From JAUHXS01 sp965213575 (lineage in GTDB: Bacteria; Bacteroidota; Bacteroidia; Chitinophagales; JAUHXS01): a DNA stretch of 64,000 bases. Where the stretch lies: contig CBDBZN010000007.1 in NCBI GenBank assembly GCA_965213575.1, positions 67,399-131,398 of the forward strand. The letters run 5' to 3'. Positions within the stretch are counted from its first letter, which is position 1; every line of letters begins with the position of its first letter. This document shows positions 9,901 through 18,298 of this stretch, in pieces. Under the pieces are notes generated by a model. That model saw nothing but the letters and a program-made list of their open reading frames with translations, ran no database searches and was not told the DNA's origin. Both the position numbers and the translations under genes were made by a program.

Positions 9901-10245
9901 AAAACGGTGCTAAGCTGTGATTCTGTTTTTTGTTTAGATATTGAAGCTGTAAAAGGTAGGTTACATGTACCTACTGCTTTCTCTCCTAACGGAGACGGGG
10001 AAAATGATCATTATTTTCTTAAAGGCAAAGGAGTCACTAACATCGAATTTAAAATCTTTAACCGATGGGGTGAGCTAGTGTACCAATCTACTGATCCGGA
10101 TGAGCTATTTGATCCTCTAAAAGGTTGGGATGGAAAATATAAGGGTGAACTACAAGAAATGGAAGTTTATGTATACCACTACAAAGTGTCATTTATTGAT
10201 GGAGAAAGTGAAACCGGAAAAGGCGATATCACGTTAGTTCACTAA
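6958..10245 (+). CDS. Giant secreted protein with DUF7948, SBBP-type repeats, PKD domains and type B T9SS signal
   Basis: 1,095 residues. Order: a signal peptide (residues 1-22, hydrophobic core TLFFFVAFTVA); a DUF7948-type N-terminal domain (about 35-250) with the VENKGQWENFIQYKAD start and NNYYLGNDPAKWQSGV; a long set of SBBP-like beta-propeller repeats (about 250-770) recognisable by DGSSLIYSTYLGG, STYMGGSGNDG and STYFGGNNDDAAYGI; a PKD domain (about 775-840, WIFGDGTDTTLN); an Ig-like stretch; a second PKD domain (about 925-990, SYSWTFGDGTSSTEESP); and a C-terminal gliding-associated (CHU_C, type B) domain with VPTAFSPNGDGENDHY, FNRWGELVYQS and GWDGKYKGE. It is exported through T9SS and probably surface-attached or released. 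It is followed 17 nt later by a PorP/SprF protein, the usual partner of type B cargo. The substrate is unknown. Confidence 0.9.
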   Translation: MKNKKSPILIWTLFFFVAFTVANQNHEAYQGNIKFVENKGQWENFIQYKADIPDGNLFLLKNKLTYVFYKGGSEHLHGQKEHSKAENKFKAHAFHVNFLKANDNITIKREQPYEGINNYYLGNDPAKWQSGVISYQKIIYENIWPNIDWQMYSYGADLKYDFVVHPGTNTKKIKLLYEGVDNIYLSDGNLHVHTSVNNFIEQQPYAYQIVNGIKITVPCDYKLKNNELSFSFPEGYNRNVDLVIDPRLIFSSYSGSTANNFGFTASYDDEGNLYAGGNVFGMGYPTSTGAYDSTFNGGTNLVDISISKFSTDGSSLIYSTYLGGNETEVPHSLVTNSNNELYILGTTSSTDFPISSDAADNTFGGGTFANYTQNGAVYRLGTDIIVCKLNADGTALLGSTYMGGSGNDGLNQAFIYNYGDQFRGEIIVDDNSNIFVASSTRSVGMTLVNPLQDTIRGSQDGFVFKLNSDLSVIEWSTYFGGNNDDAAYGIQFDRMGNMYICGGTTSDTLLPGISATSLNNQLQGNIDGFIGHISADGSTAINSTYLGTTAYDQVYFVQTDTNNNVYVLGQTEGQYDSMSVNGSIYYDENAKQFIHKLNPTLNNTIFATTFGTNTPVPNISPSAFLVNDCENIFLSGWGGNTNNQGNTLGMFVTANAYDETTDGSDFYFLLLSQNAASALYATFFGGTQTFGSGISAEHVDGGTSRFDKKGIMYQAVCASCGLSTNNFPTTPGVVSNTDNSSGGCNIGVIKFDFSELTADLEVSLDQSCGSGRASFANKSLGGIKHHWIFGDGTDTTLNSTETVFHNYDAVGTYEILLIITDSTTCTLQDTASTIITIFEENNNAQAFPDTTICLGESVIINALGGNTFYWSPSISLSDSTISSPIASPDSTTTYQVIAVDSNGCIDSARVTVNVKATAIALFDYVSPIKPVVAVGDKVTFINQSSFANSYSWTFGDGTSSTEESPSHAYSNEGIYTVCLTAKTVLSCDSVFCLDIEAVKGRLHVPTAFSPNGDGENDHYFLKGKGVTNIEFKIFNRWGELVYQSTDPDELFDPLKGWDGKYKGELQEMEVYVYHYKVSFIDGESETGKGDITLVH

Positions 10246-10262
10246 ATTTAAAAGCTGCCAAT

Positions 10263-11324
10263 TTGAAGATTAAAAATTTTGTTACTATTAAATGGATATT
10301 CTTATCAGCTATAAGCTACTGCCTATCGGGTACGAGCTTACTAGCTCAAGACATACATTTTTCTCAATATTATGCATCTCCTTTAAGCCTTAATCCTGCC
10401 TTAACCGGTTTTTTCAGTAAGCAAAGAGATTACAGAATTGCCGCTAATTACCGAAACCAGTGGGCAAGTATAGCTAATCCATATGTTACGTATAGCGGTT
10501 CTGCTGATTTTCAACTATATAAAAATGAATTTAAGAATAACGATTGGCTAGGTGGAGGGATATATTTTTTAAAAGATAAAGCAGGATCAGGCGATCTTTC
10601 TATGACAAAGATTCATGGGTCTTTAGCCTATCATAAATCATTACACCCAAAAGATGATCATGTTCTCTCACTAGGTATGCAAGCAGTTTATGCCAATAAG
10701 TCTCTAGATTTTAATAAATTGATTTTTGGAAATCAGCTTGACGATGACGGCTTAAATGGCCAGTCAAATGGAGAACCTATTACAGGAAATAAAATTAATT
10801 ATATTGATTTAAATATGGGCGTGTTTTTATATACCCGACTAAACCAAAAACTAGCCTTTACTTCCGGCGTTAGCTTGTTTCACTTACTAACTCCTAAGGA
10901 GAGTTTTTTGGGAAATGAAAATAATACACTTTCGATTCGGCCGCTTTATAGCATTGGAAGTGTTATCAGCATCACAGATCAAATTGACTTGACTCCATCT
11001 TTGATTTACATGAGGCAACAAAAAGCTCAAGAATTTCATATAAGTGTGTTAGCTAATTTTAGAATATTAACCGATGAAAAGTCCTTTCTATCAGAAGCGA
11101 TACTTTTTGGTGGATTACAATTTAGAGGCAGTAATACCGATGCGTTAGTTTTAGTTACCGGCATAGAAGTAAAAGATGTTAGAGTTGGCATCAGCTATGA
11201 TATTAATGTTTCTGATCTCACACCTGCAACAAATGGCAGAGGAGGCGTGGAACTTTCGGTAATTTATTTAGGTGCATGGCGAGAAATAAAATCTGAAGTA
11301 ATTATTCCGTGTTTTAGATTTTAA
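10263..11324 (+). CDS. PorP/SprF family outer-membrane protein
   Basis: 353 residues starting at a TTG (no ATG is available before the signal peptide). Residues 1-29 form a signal peptide ending SLLAQ. The mature start QDIHFSQYYASPLSLNPAL and the later YRIAANYRNQW are hallmark sequences of the PorP/SprF family. The rest is predicted as an outer-membrane beta-barrel of about 14 strands with alternating aromatic residues. Family members accept or anchor type B T9SS substrates at the cell surface; F. johnsoniae SprF is needed for SprB export. Located 17 nt after the giant type B cargo gene and surely co-transcribed with it, so it is most likely that protein's dedicated partner. The specific pairing is inference. 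Confidence 0.9.
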   Translation: MKIKNFVTIKWIFLSAISYCLSGTSLLAQDIHFSQYYASPLSLNPALTGFFSKQRDYRIAANYRNQWASIANPYVTYSGSADFQLYKNEFKNNDWLGGGIYFLKDKAGSGDLSMTKIHGSLAYHKSLHPKDDHVLSLGMQAVYANKSLDFNKLIFGNQLDDDGLNGQSNGEPITGNKINYIDLNMGVFLYTRLNQKLAFTSGVSLFHLLTPKESFLGNENNTLSIRPLYSIGSVISITDQIDLTPSLIYMRQQKAQEFHISVLANFRILTDEKSFLSEAILFGGLQFRGSNTDALVLVTGIEVKDVRVGISYDINVSDLTPATNGRGGVELSVIYLGAWREIKSEVIIPCFRF

Positions 11325-11433
11325 AAGATAGTTTGTAATTTAGATTATAAGAACTAAGAATGGCTGAAATTTGTAGATTTATGGAATCAGCGAAAATCTA
11401 AAAATGTGGTTTAAAAATTTATAAAACACCTTT

Positions 11434-12834
11434 GTGTCTAAAATTTTTCCTTCTTCTCTCATTACTCAATTTACTAAAATATTAGGCTCACTTAATATTA
11501 GCACTACACCGGAAGACTTAGAAAAGTATAGCCGAGATGAAACAGAAGACCTGTCTTTTCCTCCACAGATCGTTTTAAAACCCAAAACCACTAAAGAGGT
11601 TAGTCAAATTTTGTCATTATGCAATCAGCATGGAATCCCTGTAACTCCCAGAGGAGCAGGAACCGGATTAAGTGGGGGTGCATTGCCGGTGTTAGGTGGT
11701 GTTTCATTATCACTGGAAAGAATGAATCAAATTCTAAGTATTGATGAAAGAAATTTACAGGTAACTGTAGAGCCGGGTGTGATCACTCAAGTATTACAAG
11801 ATGCTGTTAAAGAAAAAGGACTTTTCTACCCACCTGATCCTGCAAGCAGAGGCTCTTGTTTTATCGGAGGAAATGTAGCAGAAAATTCCGGTGGGCCAAA
11901 GGCTGTAAAATATGGAGTGGTAAAGGATTACGTCTTAAATTTAGAAATGGTTTTACCTAATGGAGAGGTTATATGGACAGGCGCCAATGTTCTAAAAAAT
12001 GCAACGGGGTATAATTTAACACAGTTGGTAGTAGGTAGTGAGGGTACTTTAGGAGTGGTAACTAAAATAGTGCTTCGGTTGATTCCACACCCTACGCATG
12101 ATCTGTTAATGCTGGTACCATTCCGATCATCCGAAAAAGCTTGTGAGGCAGTCAGTAAAATTTTTCAAGCAGGTATCACACCTTCAGCCATGGAATTTAT
12201 GGAAAGAGATGCTATTGAGTGGTCTATGCAATTCAATGATCAGAGTAGCATCAACTTGGAAGAAGATATCTCTGCTCATTTATTGATAGAAGTAGACGGT
12301 AACGATCAAGAGGTATTAATGAGAGAGTGCGAAGAAATAATGAATATCGTAGAACAATTTGATTGCTCGGAAGTATTATTTGCAGAAGACAGCAAGCAAA
12401 AAGATGAGCTTTGGAGATTAAGGCGAACCGTAGGAGAAGCGGTAAAAGCGAACTCAATCTATAAAGAGGAAGATACCGTAGTGCCAAGAGCAGAACTGGC
12501 TGAGTTGTTAAAAGGCGTCAAAAGAATAGGAACTAAATATGGCTTCAAATCGGTATGCTATGGGCATGCAGGAGATGGAAATTTGCATATTAATATTATT
12601 AAAGGCAGCCTTACGGATAATGATTGGAAAAATGTTTTACCATTAGGCATAAGAGAGATCTTTACTTTGTGTAAAGAGCTGGGAGGTACCATATCAGGAG
12701 AGCATGGAATTGGTTATGTGCAGAAGCAATATATGGATATTATTTTTAATGAAACGCAACTGAACCTCATGAGAGCCATCAAGAAAGTATTTGATCCTAA
12801 AGGGATTATGAATCCGGGTAAAATCTTCGTATAA
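11434..12834 (+). CDS. FAD-linked oxidase, GlcD/D-lactate dehydrogenase type
   Basis: 466-residue flavoprotein of the glycolate oxidase subunit GlcD / D-lactate dehydrogenase (VAO/PCMH) family, likely oxidising a 2-hydroxy acid and passing electrons to the respiratory chain. The PCMH FAD-binding domain (about 40-220) shows PRGAGTGLSGGALPVLGGV, VEPGVITQVLQ, YPPDPASRG, GGNVAENSGGPKAVKYG and VVGSEGTLGVVTK. The C-terminal FAD-oxidase domain shows CYGHAGDGNLHINI and GGTISGEHGIGYVQK, which carry metal/substrate-binding His residues. Starts at GTG (11434). No glcE/glcF Fe-S partner is adjacent, so the electron acceptor is not given by context. Substrate (glycolate, D-lactate, other) cannot be decided. 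Confidence 0.9.
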   Translation: MSKIFPSSLITQFTKILGSLNISTTPEDLEKYSRDETEDLSFPPQIVLKPKTTKEVSQILSLCNQHGIPVTPRGAGTGLSGGALPVLGGVSLSLERMNQILSIDERNLQVTVEPGVITQVLQDAVKEKGLFYPPDPASRGSCFIGGNVAENSGGPKAVKYGVVKDYVLNLEMVLPNGEVIWTGANVLKNATGYNLTQLVVGSEGTLGVVTKIVLRLIPHPTHDLLMLVPFRSSEKACEAVSKIFQAGITPSAMEFMERDAIEWSMQFNDQSSINLEEDISAHLLIEVDGNDQEVLMRECEEIMNIVEQFDCSEVLFAEDSKQKDELWRLRRTVGEAVKANSIYKEEDTVVPRAELAELLKGVKRIGTKYGFKSVCYGHAGDGNLHINIIKGSLTDNDWKNVLPLGIREIFTLCKELGGTISGEHGIGYVQKQYMDIIFNETQLNLMRAIKKVFDPKGIMNPGKIFV

Positions 12835-12972
12835 AGGGAGAATCAATGGGTTCATGTAACCTTTATTGCATTCTTTCGTATCTAAAATAAAAAATTTTTA
12901 AAGCTGTTATAACATTAAAGTTGGTTAACTTTAATCCAAGTTATAAAGCTAATAATACTTAAATATATCACA

Positions 12973-14769
12973 GTGAAAGGAGGAGAATTTTTAATTAAGA
13001 ATGAACAACCGCAAGATATTTTCATCCCGGAAGAGTTCAATGAAGAGCAAAAAATGATTGCAGATATGACGAAAGAGTTTCTGCAAAATGAAGTTCTTCC
13101 AAACCTTGATCGTATAGATATGCAAGAAGAAGGTTTAATGGTCAGCCTGCTCGATAAAGCCGGTGAATTAGGCTTATTAAGCACTTCTATCCCTGAAGAT
13201 TTAGGTGGATTTGGAAAAGATTTTACCACTAATACATTGTTAACAGAAGTATTAGGAGCAGGGCATGCTTTTCCTGTTTCGTTACTGGCCCATACCGGAA
13301 TTGGTACTTTGCCGATTTTATATTTTGGCACTGAAGCACAAAAACAAAAATACCTCCCTAAGCTAGCTACCGGAGAATTAAAAGCATGTTATTGCTTGAC
13401 AGAACCCGGCTCTGGATCAGATGCTTTAGCAGCTAAAACAAAGGCAGTATTGAGCCAAGATGGAAGCCATTACATCATCAATGGGCAAAAAATGTGGATC
13501 ACCAATGCAGGTTTTGCAGATGTATTCATTGTGTTTGCACAATTGAGCGGAGAAAACCTTTCTGAAGGAAAATCAGGATTTACCGGTTTTATCCTAGAAA
13601 GGACAATGGAAGGCCTTTCTGTAGGGGAAGAGGAACATAAGATGGGGATTAAAGGATCGTCTACGAGGCAAGTGTTTTTCGAAAATGTAAAAGTTCCTAA
13701 AGAGAATCTTTTAGGAGAAGCAGGTAAAGGCCATCTGATTGCTTTTAATATCCTCAATATTGGCCGCTTTAAATTATGTGCTGCTACCTTGGGCGCATCT
13801 AAACAAACAGCGACTATTTCGGTTAAATATGCCAACGAACGCAATCAATTTAAGCAACCTATTTCCAATTTTGGAGCTATTCAATACAAATTAGCAGAGC
13901 AAGCTATTCGTATTTATGCTTGTGAGTCGGCAATGTATCGGGTAAGCGAATATATTAAAGCTAAAGAAGAGGAACTCACAAAAGCAGGTAAGAACTTTAA
14001 TGAAGCCCTCATGGGAGCTGCACAAGAATACGCAGCGGAGTGTGCTATGCTGAAAGTTTTTGGATCAGAAGTGTTAGATTATGTAACAGATGAAGGAGTT
14101 CAAATACATGGAGGCTATGGCTTCTCGGAAGAATATCCGGTAGCCAGAGCTTACAGGGACTCAAGAATTAACAGGATTTTTGAGGGAACAAATGAGATCA
14201 ACAGAATGCTGACTATTGATACACTTTTAAAACGAGCAGTAAAGAAAGAGTTAGAGTTATTTAGTTCTGCTAAAGCCGTTCAAAAAGAATTAACTTCTAT
14301 TTCATCCTTCCTTGACATGAAAGGAAATAAGGAAGAAGGTATTTTTAAAGAAGAAATCTACGCAATTAAAAATGCTAAAAAAGCAGTGTTGATGACGCTT
14401 GGAGCAGCAGCGGGAACTTATAAAGAAAAATTGGCTACTGAACAAGAAATAATGATGCATTGTGCAGATATGATCATTGATGTTTTTGCCGCAGAATCTA
14501 CTTTACTAAGAACTCAAAAGCTCATTAATATAAAGGGTGAAGATGCAGTTAAGGAACAAATAGCCATGACTAAAGTATTTACGTCAACTATGATGGATAA
14601 AATTCGGCTTGCCGGAAAAAATGCTATCATATCTTATGCGAAAGGCGATAACATTAAGAGAATGCTATGGGGATTAAAAAAGTTGACTCGATATAAATCT
14701 ATCAATGTGAAAGATGCCAGAAGATCAGTAGCTGCTAAGTTAATAAGTGAAAATAAGTACTGCTACTAG
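12973..14769 (+). CDS. Acyl-CoA dehydrogenase (long C-terminally extended form)
   Basis: 598 residues, the longer type of acyl-CoA dehydrogenase with an extra helical C-terminal domain (about 430-598), as in VLCAD-like enzymes. FAD-dependent alpha,beta-dehydrogenation in fatty-acid oxidation. Signatures: CYCLTEPGSGSDALAAKTKA, MWITNAGFADVFIVFAQL, NQFKQPISNFGAIQYKLA, and QIHGGYGFSEEYPVARAYRD followed by IFEGTNEINR near residue 403, where the catalytic glutamate is expected. The GTG at 12973 is chosen because the following KGGEFLIK is conserved in Bacteroidota relatives I recall. The bases AAAGGAGGAG of codons 2-5 look like a Shine-Dalgarno sequence but are coding. The stop overlaps the convergent WecA-like gene by 4 nt. 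Confidence 0.92.
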   Translation: MKGGEFLIKNEQPQDIFIPEEFNEEQKMIADMTKEFLQNEVLPNLDRIDMQEEGLMVSLLDKAGELGLLSTSIPEDLGGFGKDFTTNTLLTEVLGAGHAFPVSLLAHTGIGTLPILYFGTEAQKQKYLPKLATGELKACYCLTEPGSGSDALAAKTKAVLSQDGSHYIINGQKMWITNAGFADVFIVFAQLSGENLSEGKSGFTGFILERTMEGLSVGEEEHKMGIKGSSTRQVFFENVKVPKENLLGEAGKGHLIAFNILNIGRFKLCAATLGASKQTATISVKYANERNQFKQPISNFGAIQYKLAEQAIRIYACESAMYRVSEYIKAKEEELTKAGKNFNEALMGAAQEYAAECAMLKVFGSEVLDYVTDEGVQIHGGYGFSEEYPVARAYRDSRINRIFEGTNEINRMLTIDTLLKRAVKKELELFSSAKAVQKELTSISSFLDMKGNKEEGIFKEEIYAIKNAKKAVLMTLGAAAGTYKEKLATEQEIMMHCADMIIDVFAAESTLLRTQKLINIKGEDAVKEQIAMTKVFTSTMMDKIRLAGKNAIISYAKGDNIKRMLWGLKKLTRYKSINVKDARRSVAAKLISENKYCY

Positions 14770-15869
14770 TCATTTGCCATCATTTTATACTTCCCTCTAT
14801 GGTATAAAATCTGTATTATGATAAAGGCAGCTAATAAGTAAATTATAATTATCAAGCTATACCATATATTCCATACATCAAATATTTTTAGAATACTATA
14901 GATCAATCCTACAGATAAAAAAGATAGGCTACTTAAAATAATTACTACTTTATCATCTCTAAGGCCTAAATAAGCCAGATGATGTGTAGTATGGTCTTTA
15001 CCTCCTACAAAAGGGCTTTGTCCTCTTCTGATCCTCGCGATCGTTACTGTTAAGGTATCTATGAGCGGAACTATAAATGCTATGCATGGTAGTAAAAATT
15101 GTTTTGGTTGGATCGCCCAACCATTAGGATCGCGATAATTCCATAAAAAAAGAATACTGGCCCCTGCGAGAAATACACCCAAAAATTGACTGCCCGTATC
15201 TCCCATAAACATTTTTGAAGGATACCAATTAAAATACAAAAATCCGATCAATGCGCCCATAACGCCAATTATTATGAGGCTATAAGCATTATTTAAGCCG
15301 TGATCTATGAAAATACACATTAAAATAGAGATCAAAATGCTGATGGCAATATTAGCTGTGATGCCGTCCATATTATCAAGCATGTTAATAGAATTCATAA
15401 TGCCTATTACCCAGAAAGTGGTAAATGCCATATTAAAATAAGAATAAGGAGAAATTTCAATTACCACGCCTGTAGCAATTAAGATATTTGCACATAAAAA
15501 TTGGCCTACAAATTTTAAAAATGGATTAGTGTTATATGCATCATCTGCTAACCCGATAAAAAATCCTACCGTTGAGGCCACAATTAATCCTATTAGATTA
15601 ATGTTTGAAGTTAAATTATCACTTAAAGGCAAAAGTGAAAAGGCTGAAATAGAAAAGAGAAAGATTATATAAAATGAAATTCCTCCTAACGAAGGCTTCG
15701 CTTGTCCGCTCCATCTAATAATATTGGATTGTTGCCATTCTCTAACCCCCATTGTTGAAGAGAACTTTAAGAATAGCCCATTGATTATAACAGAAAAAAC
15801 TATTGCTGCTATAAAATAACAGCAATAACTCAGACAATAAGATACCGGAAATGCTAATATGTTGATCAT
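14766..15869 (-). CDS. WecA/TagO-like undecaprenyl-phosphate sugar-1-phosphate transferase
   Basis: 367-residue polytopic membrane enzyme of the MraY/WecA (glycosyltransferase 4, PF00953) family. It moves a sugar-1-phosphate, usually GlcNAc-1-P, from UDP-sugar to undecaprenyl phosphate, the priming step for a surface polysaccharide. About 10-11 hydrophobic segments are visible. Key motifs: DDAYNTNPFLKFVGQ (the Asp pair), NSINMLDNMDGITANIA, FMGDTGSQFLG (catalytic Asp region) and the His-rich cytosolic loop ending VGGKDHTTHHLAYLG, which separates it from MraY. It is the last gene of the five-gene polysaccharide run and likely supplies its lipid-linked first sugar. ATG at 15869. The exact sugar donor is not known. 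Confidence 0.9.
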   Translation of the reverse strand: MINILAFPVSYCLSYCCYFIAAIVFSVIINGLFLKFSSTMGVREWQQSNIIRWSGQAKPSLGGISFYIIFLFSISAFSLLPLSDNLTSNINLIGLIVASTVGFFIGLADDAYNTNPFLKFVGQFLCANILIATGVVIEISPYSYFNMAFTTFWVIGIMNSINMLDNMDGITANIAISILISILMCIFIDHGLNNAYSLIIIGVMGALIGFLYFNWYPSKMFMGDTGSQFLGVFLAGASILFLWNYRDPNGWAIQPKQFLLPCIAFIVPLIDTLTVTIARIRRGQSPFVGGKDHTTHHLAYLGLRDDKVVIILSSLSFLSVGLIYSILKIFDVWNIWYSLIIIIYLLAAFIIIQILYHRGKYKMMAND

Positions 15870-15912
15870 TAAAATTATATTATCATTTAATCACAATATC
15901 TAATCTTAAATA

Positions 15913-18282
15913 TTATTTTTTGAAAATTTTATTCCAAAATGATATAGAGCTTGTACCTTCGTCTGAATAATAGCCGTAACCATATCCGTAACCATGGCCA
16001 TATCCGTAATTGGAAATTCCATCTCCAAGCGAATTTAAAACAACTGACAACTTTTTGATTTTATTTTCGTTTTTAACTTTATTTATATTATTGATAAAAT
16101 CATGCTTGGAATAATTAGCTCTTAGCACATACACAGGGTAATCTGCTATTTTTAAAAGCTCCATAGCATCTGTAACTATTCCAATTGGTGGAGTATCTAT
16201 TATAATTATCTCATAAATATTTTGCAATTCTTGGATGAGCTTTTGTTTATTATCTGAGTTAATTAGTTCAGCCGGATTAGGAGGAATAGCACCTGAAGTG
16301 ATAATATCAAAATTTTCATAAGTTGTTTTCTGAATGCAATCATGCAGTGATTTATCATTAATTAATAGGTTACTTAATCCAACATCATTAGGCAGGTCAA
16401 ATGCTTTATGTATTTTAGGTTTTCTCATGTCAAAATCTAATATGATAACTTTTTTGCCTGTCATTTTTAATATACCACCTATGTTTAAAGCAACAAACGT
16501 TTTACCTTCTCCGGAAATGGTGGAAGTGACCACTATCACTTTAGGCCCAGGCTCATTTGAAACAAATTGAAGATTTGTTCTTATTGACCTGAAAGCTTCA
16601 GATATAGCTGATTTAGTATTGCGGTCAACTACCAAACGAGAGGTATCGAGAGCTTGGCTGCAATAATTAGGAATTACTCCCAATATATGAGCAGAGCAAT
16701 ACCGTTCTAATTCAGCAATAGAAATTATTTTATCGTGAAGAAAATATTTTAGAATAATTAAGATGAATCCAATCATCAACCCCATTAAAATACTCGCTGT
16801 ATATATAAGGCCTCTTCCGGGTGTTAAAGGTTTATAAGAAGGAAGAGCTTTTTCTAAGATCACTTTATTAGAGGTAATACCTTCTTTAACTATAGCAAAT
16901 TCTGAGCGCTTATCAAGCAGCAACAAATAGAATTTTTCTTTAATGTCATTTAATCGCCTTAATCTGACAAACTCTGCTTCTTTATCGGGAAGCGTAAGCA
17001 AATCCTTTTCATAATCCAAGAGTTGATCTTTCAATAATCTGTTTTTTGCAGTATTAGATTCGATAGCATCGTCAATACTTTCTAAAAGCATATTTTTAAC
17101 AGTACTGATTTGACCTTCTAATAATTTAATGGACGGAACATTTTCATTTACACTTAGTAAAAGCTGATCCTTTTCTTCTTGTAAATCATTTAACCTTGAA
17201 ATGTATTCTGAAAAAGAACTGAAGGATTTACTCAACGTAAGCGGGGTATTTACAGTAAGATTTTCACCTTTTACCAAATATGATTTCAGCCATTGAAGCG
17301 CACTTGCTTCCATAACTATATCCAGTTGTTTTGATTCTATTTGAGATAGATTCCCGGACAATTTAGTCTCCTCTATTTGGGGAGTAATGATCTTGTTGTC
17401 TTTTTTAAATTGTTTTAATTGATTTTCAGACACCGCTAAATCTTCACCAACAGATATTAATTGTTCATTTATGAAATTAATGACTAAAGAAGCGCTCTCT
17501 TTACGATTCTCTAAATCATATTTTAAATATTCCTGAGTTATACTATTTACTGTCTGAGAAGCTTTAAGAGGTATAGGGTCTTTTAAACTGATAGCAATAG
17601 TATTGGCATTTGGATTTTCGACAAAGACATTAATATCTTTAGACACCCTAGCTACAAGTGTCTCTATATTATTAATAAAAAAGTAATATTGTTTATTTAA
17701 ACACTCTTCATTATAGTTTTGTTTGATAATTGAGACTTTAATTTTCCCATAAGGGAATTCGATCCATTGTCCAAAAGCAATAGGAGCTTCATTTAATTTT
17801 CTCTCATCAATAATAAGTTGGTAACCGTTAGGGGACAAGAAAATAAAATCTATTTTATTTCCATATATAATTGGATTATATATTTCTACGGCTACTTCAA
17901 AGGGAGATTTTAGATATAACTCGTTATCTAATACCTTATTTTGCTGAAAATAACTGATTTTAAACTGATCTCTATTTAGAGCTCTTTGTAAAACTTCTTT
18001 TGATTTTATAACTTCCAATTCTCCATATACTTCATTTTGAGCTTTAATACCTTGTATATTCAATACTTCTTTAGTATACTCCGGCTTGACAATAATTATA
18101 GCAGTAGACTCATAAACAGGAATAGAATACCGAAAAAACAGGTAAGCAATTGCAAAGAAAATTATGGTTAATAATATGATCCATTTAAAGTTTCTTTTTA
18201 GTATATAAATGAATAATGAAGGATTAAAATCTTCTCCAAAGAACTTTTGTAATGGACTTAGAATAACTGTTTTCTTCTGCAC
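15913..18282 (-). CDS. Wzc-like polysaccharide co-polymerase / tyrosine autokinase
   Basis: 789 residues. A Wzz-type chain-length domain lies between two membrane helices (about 32-52 and 492-516), with a long coiled-coil periplasmic arm (about 270-420) between them. The C-terminal BY-kinase domain (about 540-760) has Walker A SGEGKTFVALN (near 590), Walker A' VIILDFDMRKPK (near 614) and Walker B IIIIDTPPIG (near 694). The tail carries a tyrosine cluster, with about seven Tyr in the Gly/Tyr repeats before SDEGTSS, which is the usual autophosphorylation site. Single-chain kinase plus adaptor, as in proteobacterial Wzc. Start is GTG at 18282. It controls polymer length and export together with the Wza-like lipoprotein encoded 16 nt upstream. 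Confidence 0.92.
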   Translation of the reverse strand: MQKKTVILSPLQKFFGEDFNPSLFIYILKRNFKWIILLTIIFFAIAYLFFRYSIPVYESTAIIIVKPEYTKEVLNIQGIKAQNEVYGELEVIKSKEVLQRALNRDQFKISYFQQNKVLDNELYLKSPFEVAVEIYNPIIYGNKIDFIFLSPNGYQLIIDERKLNEAPIAFGQWIEFPYGKIKVSIIKQNYNEECLNKQYYFFINNIETLVARVSKDINVFVENPNANTIAISLKDPIPLKASQTVNSITQEYLKYDLENRKESASLVINFINEQLISVGEDLAVSENQLKQFKKDNKIITPQIEETKLSGNLSQIESKQLDIVMEASALQWLKSYLVKGENLTVNTPLTLSKSFSSFSEYISRLNDLQEEKDQLLLSVNENVPSIKLLEGQISTVKNMLLESIDDAIESNTAKNRLLKDQLLDYEKDLLTLPDKEAEFVRLRRLNDIKEKFYLLLLDKRSEFAIVKEGITSNKVILEKALPSYKPLTPGRGLIYTASILMGLMIGFILIILKYFLHDKIISIAELERYCSAHILGVIPNYCSQALDTSRLVVDRNTKSAISEAFRSIRTNLQFVSNEPGPKVIVVTSTISGEGKTFVALNIGGILKMTGKKVIILDFDMRKPKIHKAFDLPNDVGLSNLLINDKSLHDCIQKTTYENFDIITSGAIPPNPAELINSDNKQKLIQELQNIYEIIIIDTPPIGIVTDAMELLKIADYPVYVLRANYSKHDFINNINKVKNENKIKKLSVVLNSLGDGISNYGYGHGYGYGYGYYSDEGTSSISFWNKIFKK
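15971..16010 (-). repeat. Short in-frame Gly-Tyr repeat in the Wzc tail
   Basis: On the plus strand the unit CCGTAACCATAT / CCGTAACCATGG / CCATATCCGTAAT recurs, encoding the Tyr-Gly-(His/Tyr) repeats of the tyrosine tail. Being tandem and in frame, copy number could vary by slippage and change the number of phosphorylatable tyrosines. Confidence 0.6.
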
Positions 18283-18298
18283 AGTTTGATAAAATAGG

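Noticed and set aside
11374..11400. Stem TAGATTT / AAATCTA after porP as a terminator
   Set aside because: Seven A/T-rich pairs with no T-run; not stable enough to call.
12915..13331. 138-residue minus-strand ORF over the start of the acyl-CoA dehydrogenase
   Set aside because: Antisense shadow; cysteine/serine-rich low-complexity translation without a family.
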